DNA from: Actinoplanes sp. NBRC 103695 | GTDB lineage: Bacteria; Actinomycetota; Actinomycetes; Mycobacteriales; Micromonosporaceae | Length of the DNA stretch: 64,000 bases | Direction of reading: 5' to 3' | Assembly: GCF_030269485.1 (NCBI RefSeq) | Contig: NZ_BSTL01000002.1 | Coordinates: 297,671-361,670, forward strand | Shown here: piece after piece, positions 61,572 through 64,000 of the stretch | How positions within the stretch are numbered: the stretch's first letter is position 1 | Layout of the letters: every line of letters begins with the position of its first letter | Position numbers and translations under genes: made by a program | Notes under the pieces: model-generated | What the model was told of the DNA's origin: nothing | Database searches by the model: none | What the model saw: only the letters and a program-made list of their open reading frames with translations

Positions 61572-61659
61572 CGGGCTAGGCTAAGCCACGGCGCTTCAGG
61601 GTCAGAAACGGGCAAAACGGTCGTCCAGGCCAAGAATATGCCCGGGTCCTCGGGAGGGC

Positions 61660-61690
61660 TTGCAACCTGTGGTAATGCGCACGGTAAGCT
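61660..61690 (+). promoter_or_regulatory. Putative rpsA promoter
   Basis: TTGCAA at 61660-61665 and TAAGCT at 61685-61690 are 19 bp apart. This gives an rpsA leader of about 180 bases, long enough for translational feedback by S1, as known in other bacteria. No other gene is seen in the gap. Confidence 0.5.
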
Positions 61691-61880
61691 AGTCGATGCG
61701 CTCGCGGAACGTGTGCCTCGGCAGGGAGCAGGTTCCGCAAGTCGTCGGTTTCAGCCCGTTCAGCGTCGCCTGATCAGACTCCACCGTCATGATCACTCCG
61801 GATGTTCGTGCTGTGCCCGCCGGCAGTTCCGCGGGACGCGAGAGACACCACGACACCATCCGTTCGGAGCAACAGTCCAC

Positions 61881-63401
61881 ATGACGAGCAGCATCGAGGC
61901 CACCTCGAGCGCCAACAAGGTCACGATCGACGACCTCGGCTCGGAGGAAGCTTTCCTCGCAGCCATCGACGAGACCATCAAGTACTTCAATGACGGCGAC
62001 ATTGTCGAAGGCACCGTCGTCAAGGTCGATCGGGACGAGGTCCTGCTCGACATCGGCTACAAGACCGAGGGTGTCATCCCCTCGCGCGAGTTGTCGATCA
62101 AGCATGACGTGGACCCCGCGGAAGTGGTGTCGGTCGGTGACCACATCGAAGCCCTCGTCCTCACCAAGGAGGACAAGGAAGGTCGCCTGATCCTCTCGAA
62201 GAAGCGTGCGCAGTACGAGCGCGCGTGGGGCACCATCGAGAAGATCAAGGAGGACGACGGCGTCGTGCGCGGCTCCGTCATCGAGGTCGTCAAGGGTGGC
62301 CTCATCCTCGACATCGGCCTCCGTGGCTTCCTCCCGGCCTCCCTGGTCGAGATGCGTCGTGTCCGCGACCTCCAGCCGTACGTGGGCCGCGAGCTCGAAG
62401 CCAAGATCATCGAGCTGGACAAGAACCGCAACAACGTGGTCCTGTCCCGCCGTGCCTGGCTCGAGCAGACGCAGTCCGAGGTTCGCACCGAGTTCCTCAA
62501 CAAGCTGCAGAAGGGCCAGGTCCGTAAGGGCGTCGTGTCCTCGATCGTCAACTTCGGCGCCTTCGTCGACCTTGGCGGCGTGGACGGCCTCGTGCACGTC
62601 TCCGAGCTCTCCTGGAAGCACATCGACCACCCCTCCGAGGTGGTTGAGGTGGGCCAGGAGGTCGAGGTCGAGGTGCTCGACGTCGACCTGGACCGCGAGC
62701 GCGTCTCGCTGTCGCTCAAGGCGACGCAGGAGGACCCGTGGCGCCAGTTCGCCCGGACTCACGCGATCAACCAGATCGTGCCGGGCAAGGTCACCAAGCT
62801 GGTTCCGTTCGGCGCGTTCGTCCGCGTCGACGACGGCATCGAGGGCCTGGTCCACATCTCCGAGCTGGCCGAGCGGCACGTCGAGCTGCCCGAGCAGGTC
62901 GTCCAGGTGGGCTCGGACGTCATGGTCAAGGTCATCGACATCGACCTCGAGCGTCGCCGGATCTCGCTCTCGCTGAAGCAGGCGAACGAGAACTTCGTGG
63001 AGGGCGAGGAGCACTTCGACCCCACCCTCTACGGCATGGCGGCCACCTACGACACCGAGGGCAACTACATCTACCCGGAGGGCTTCGACCCCGAGACGGG
63101 CGAGTGGCTCGAGGGCTTCGACAAGCAGCGCGAGACGTGGGAGAAGCAGTACGCCGACGCCCGCGAGCGCTGGGAGGCCCACACCAAGCAGGTGCAGGCG
63201 TCCCGCGAGGCCGACGCCGAGGCTGCGCTCAACCCGGTCCCGGCCGGTGTGCCCGCGTCGTCCTCCACCACCGGTGGCGGCGGCAGCTCCAGCTCGTCGA
63301 GCTCGCCCGCACCGGCGCGTTCGTCGGAGGAGCCGGCCGGCACCCTGGCTACCGACGAGGCGCTGGCCGCGCTTCGCGAGAAGCTGGCAGGCGGCAAGTA
63401 A
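61881..63401 (+). CDS. rpsA: 30S ribosomal protein S1
   Basis: The 506-residue protein has four S1 OB-fold domains (FNDGDIVEGTVVKVDRDEVL; VRGSVIEVVKGGLILDIGL; VRKGVVSSIVNFGAFVDLGG; VPGKVTKLVPFGAFVRVDDG), the actinobacterial number, and an acidic Ser/Gly-rich tail ending EALAALREKLAGGK. S1 recruits mRNA to the 30S subunit. ATG 61881 has only a weak upstream GGAG. A strong terminator follows; coaE is next. Confidence 0.97.
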   Translation: MTSSIEATSSANKVTIDDLGSEEAFLAAIDETIKYFNDGDIVEGTVVKVDRDEVLLDIGYKTEGVIPSRELSIKHDVDPAEVVSVGDHIEALVLTKEDKEGRLILSKKRAQYERAWGTIEKIKEDDGVVRGSVIEVVKGGLILDIGLRGFLPASLVEMRRVRDLQPYVGRELEAKIIELDKNRNNVVLSRRAWLEQTQSEVRTEFLNKLQKGQVRKGVVSSIVNFGAFVDLGGVDGLVHVSELSWKHIDHPSEVVEVGQEVEVEVLDVDLDRERVSLSLKATQEDPWRQFARTHAINQIVPGKVTKLVPFGAFVRVDDGIEGLVHISELAERHVELPEQVVQVGSDVMVKVIDIDLERRRISLSLKQANENFVEGEEHFDPTLYGMAATYDTEGNYIYPEGFDPETGEWLEGFDKQRETWEKQYADARERWEAHTKQVQASREADAEAALNPVPAGVPASSSTTGGGGSSSSSSSPAPARSSEEPAGTLATDEALAALREKLAGGK

Positions 63402-63425
63402 CCAGTTCCACCCAGCAGTGAGGCA

Positions 63426-63457
63426 GGCCCGCCCGCGACCCCGGTCGCGGGCGGGCC
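63426..63457 (+). terminator. rpsA terminator
   Basis: A 15-bp perfect inverted repeat (GGCCCGCCCGCGACC and its complement) is followed by TTCGCCTTT. It lies 25 bp after the rpsA stop. Confidence 0.85.
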
Positions 63458-63470
63458 TTCGCCTTTCCGG

Positions 63471-63476
63471 AATACT
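63471..63476 (+). promoter_or_regulatory. Putative coaE -10 element, leaderless
   Basis: AATACT lies six bases before the coaE GTG at 63483, just after the rpsA terminator. Transcription would start at the start codon, giving a leaderless message. Confidence 0.4.
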
Positions 63477-63482
63477 CGATCC

Positions 63483-64000
63483 GTGCTGAAGGTGGGTCTG
63501 ACCGGCGGGATCGGGGCGGGTAAGAGCGCGGTGTCCACCCGCCTGGCCGCCCTGGGTGCCGTGATCATCGACTCGGACGTGCTGGCGCGCGAGGTCGTCG
63601 CCGCCGGGACCGAGGGCCTGGCCGAGGTGGTGGCCGCGTTCGGCGACGGGGTGCTGGGCCCCGACGGCTCGCTGGACCGTCCGGCGCTGGGGGCGATGGT
63701 CTTCGGCGACGACGAGGCGCGCCACCGGCTCGAGAAGATCATTCATCCACGCGTACGCGCCAGAGCGACCGAACTGGCCACCGCGGCGCCCGGCGACGCG
63801 ATCGTGGTGCACGACGTCCCGCTGCTGGTCGAGACCGGCCAGGCGTCGTCCTACCACCTGGTCCTGGTGGTGACCGCCTCCGAGGCGACCCGGGTGCGCC
63901 GCCTCGCCGAGACCCGCGGGATGACCGCCGACCAGGCCCGCTCCCGCATCGCGGCGCAGGCCACCGACGAGACCCGCGCCGCCGCGGCCGACGTGCTGAT
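63483..64000 (+). CDS. coaE: Dephospho-CoA kinase CoaE (3' partial)
   Basis: CoaE phosphorylates dephospho-CoA in the last step of CoA synthesis. The window holds 172 codons. The P-loop [11 protein letters not shown] is at residues 5-15, followed by [31 protein letters not shown] and the lid segment [20 protein letters not shown]. The frame runs off the right edge. It starts 81 bp after rpsA, the conserved actinobacterial order; in mycobacteria the protein is fused to a C-terminal GrpB-like domain, which cannot be checked here. Confidence 0.93.
   Translation, partial: MLKVGLTGGIGAGKSAVSTRLAALGAVIIDSDVLAREVVAAGTEGLAEVVAAFGDGVLGPDGSLDRPALGAMVFGDDEARHRLEKIIHPRVRARATELATAAPGDAIVVHDVPLLVETGQASSYHLVLVVTASEATRVRRLAETRGMTADQARSRIAAQATDETRAAAADVL

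Overview
The window is chromosomal DNA from a high-GC actinomycete. Codon third positions are almost all G or C, starts are often GTG or TTG, and many genes overlap by ATGA or GTGA. The core gene order (ridA-like/hisF, hisI, trpE, Trp-associated membrane gene, trpC-trpB-trpA, lgt, gltB-gltD, pyk, tesB, pdtaR, polA, rpsA, coaE) is the conserved actinobacterial his/trp-to-rpsA segment also found in Mycobacterium and Streptomyces. Accessory content and protein style (MocR regulators, TIGR03085 protein, nSTAND-WD40 protein, Pro-rich proteins) suggest Micromonosporaceae, perhaps Actinoplanes. That is inference from recognition, not from a search.

Layout. 1-1.3 kb: 3' end of a his operon (a RidA-family gene with a repeat-encoded N-terminal tract, then hisF). 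1.5-24 kb: an accessory block inserted between hisF and hisI. It holds a secreted protein, a YczE-type membrane protein divergent from a MocR regulator, a long-chain acyl-CoA ligase, a PepSY protein with an OmpR-type two-component system, a second MocR regulator next to a YjeH-like amino-acid exporter, a heterodimeric ABC exporter, a stand-alone rpsD beside an iron-box-controlled DUF2470 gene, a TetR/ABC-2 drug-export operon and a Pro-rich protein. 24.2-32 kb: hisI, a coupled 30-residue small ORF, trpE, a Trp-associated membrane protein, then trpC-trpB-trpA and lgt. 32-40.4 kb: a flavin monooxygenase, a GNAT enzyme and glutamate synthase gltB-gltD. 40.4-44.5 kb: a large STAND NTPase with WD40 repeats. 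44.5-49.7 kb: pyk, tesB, a repeat-rich gap, a HdeD-like membrane protein, a tRNA with a CAA anticodon and the ANTAR regulator pdtaR. 49.7-57.4 kb: a lipoprotein and a branched-chain amino-acid ABC operon with a duplicated binding protein. 57.4-64 kb: polA, a lone ArsR, a small gene plus methyltransferase, rpsA and coaE (cut by the window end).

How the parts fit. Histidine, tryptophan and glutamate synthesis, branched-chain amino-acid uptake and a probable amino-acid exporter make this a nitrogen and amino-acid region carrying housekeeping replication and translation genes. Several regulators sit beside visible operator-like DNA: GCCAAT boxes at both MocR loci, a direct-repeat box shared by the PepSY gene and the two-component locus, paired DtxR/IdeR-type iron boxes, and a 36-bp dyad before the TetR/ABC operon.

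The most unusual items are the in-frame 18-bp repeat array before the RidA domain, the small ORF coupled to both hisI and trpE, the STAND-WD40 protein, a 19-bp iteron-like array with flanking inverted repeats, a CAA tRNA lacking the long variable arm, a 30-bp triplication that extends the exporter antisense into its convergent neighbour, and patchwork-identical tandem binding proteins. I see no prophage, insertion sequence or CRISPR array.
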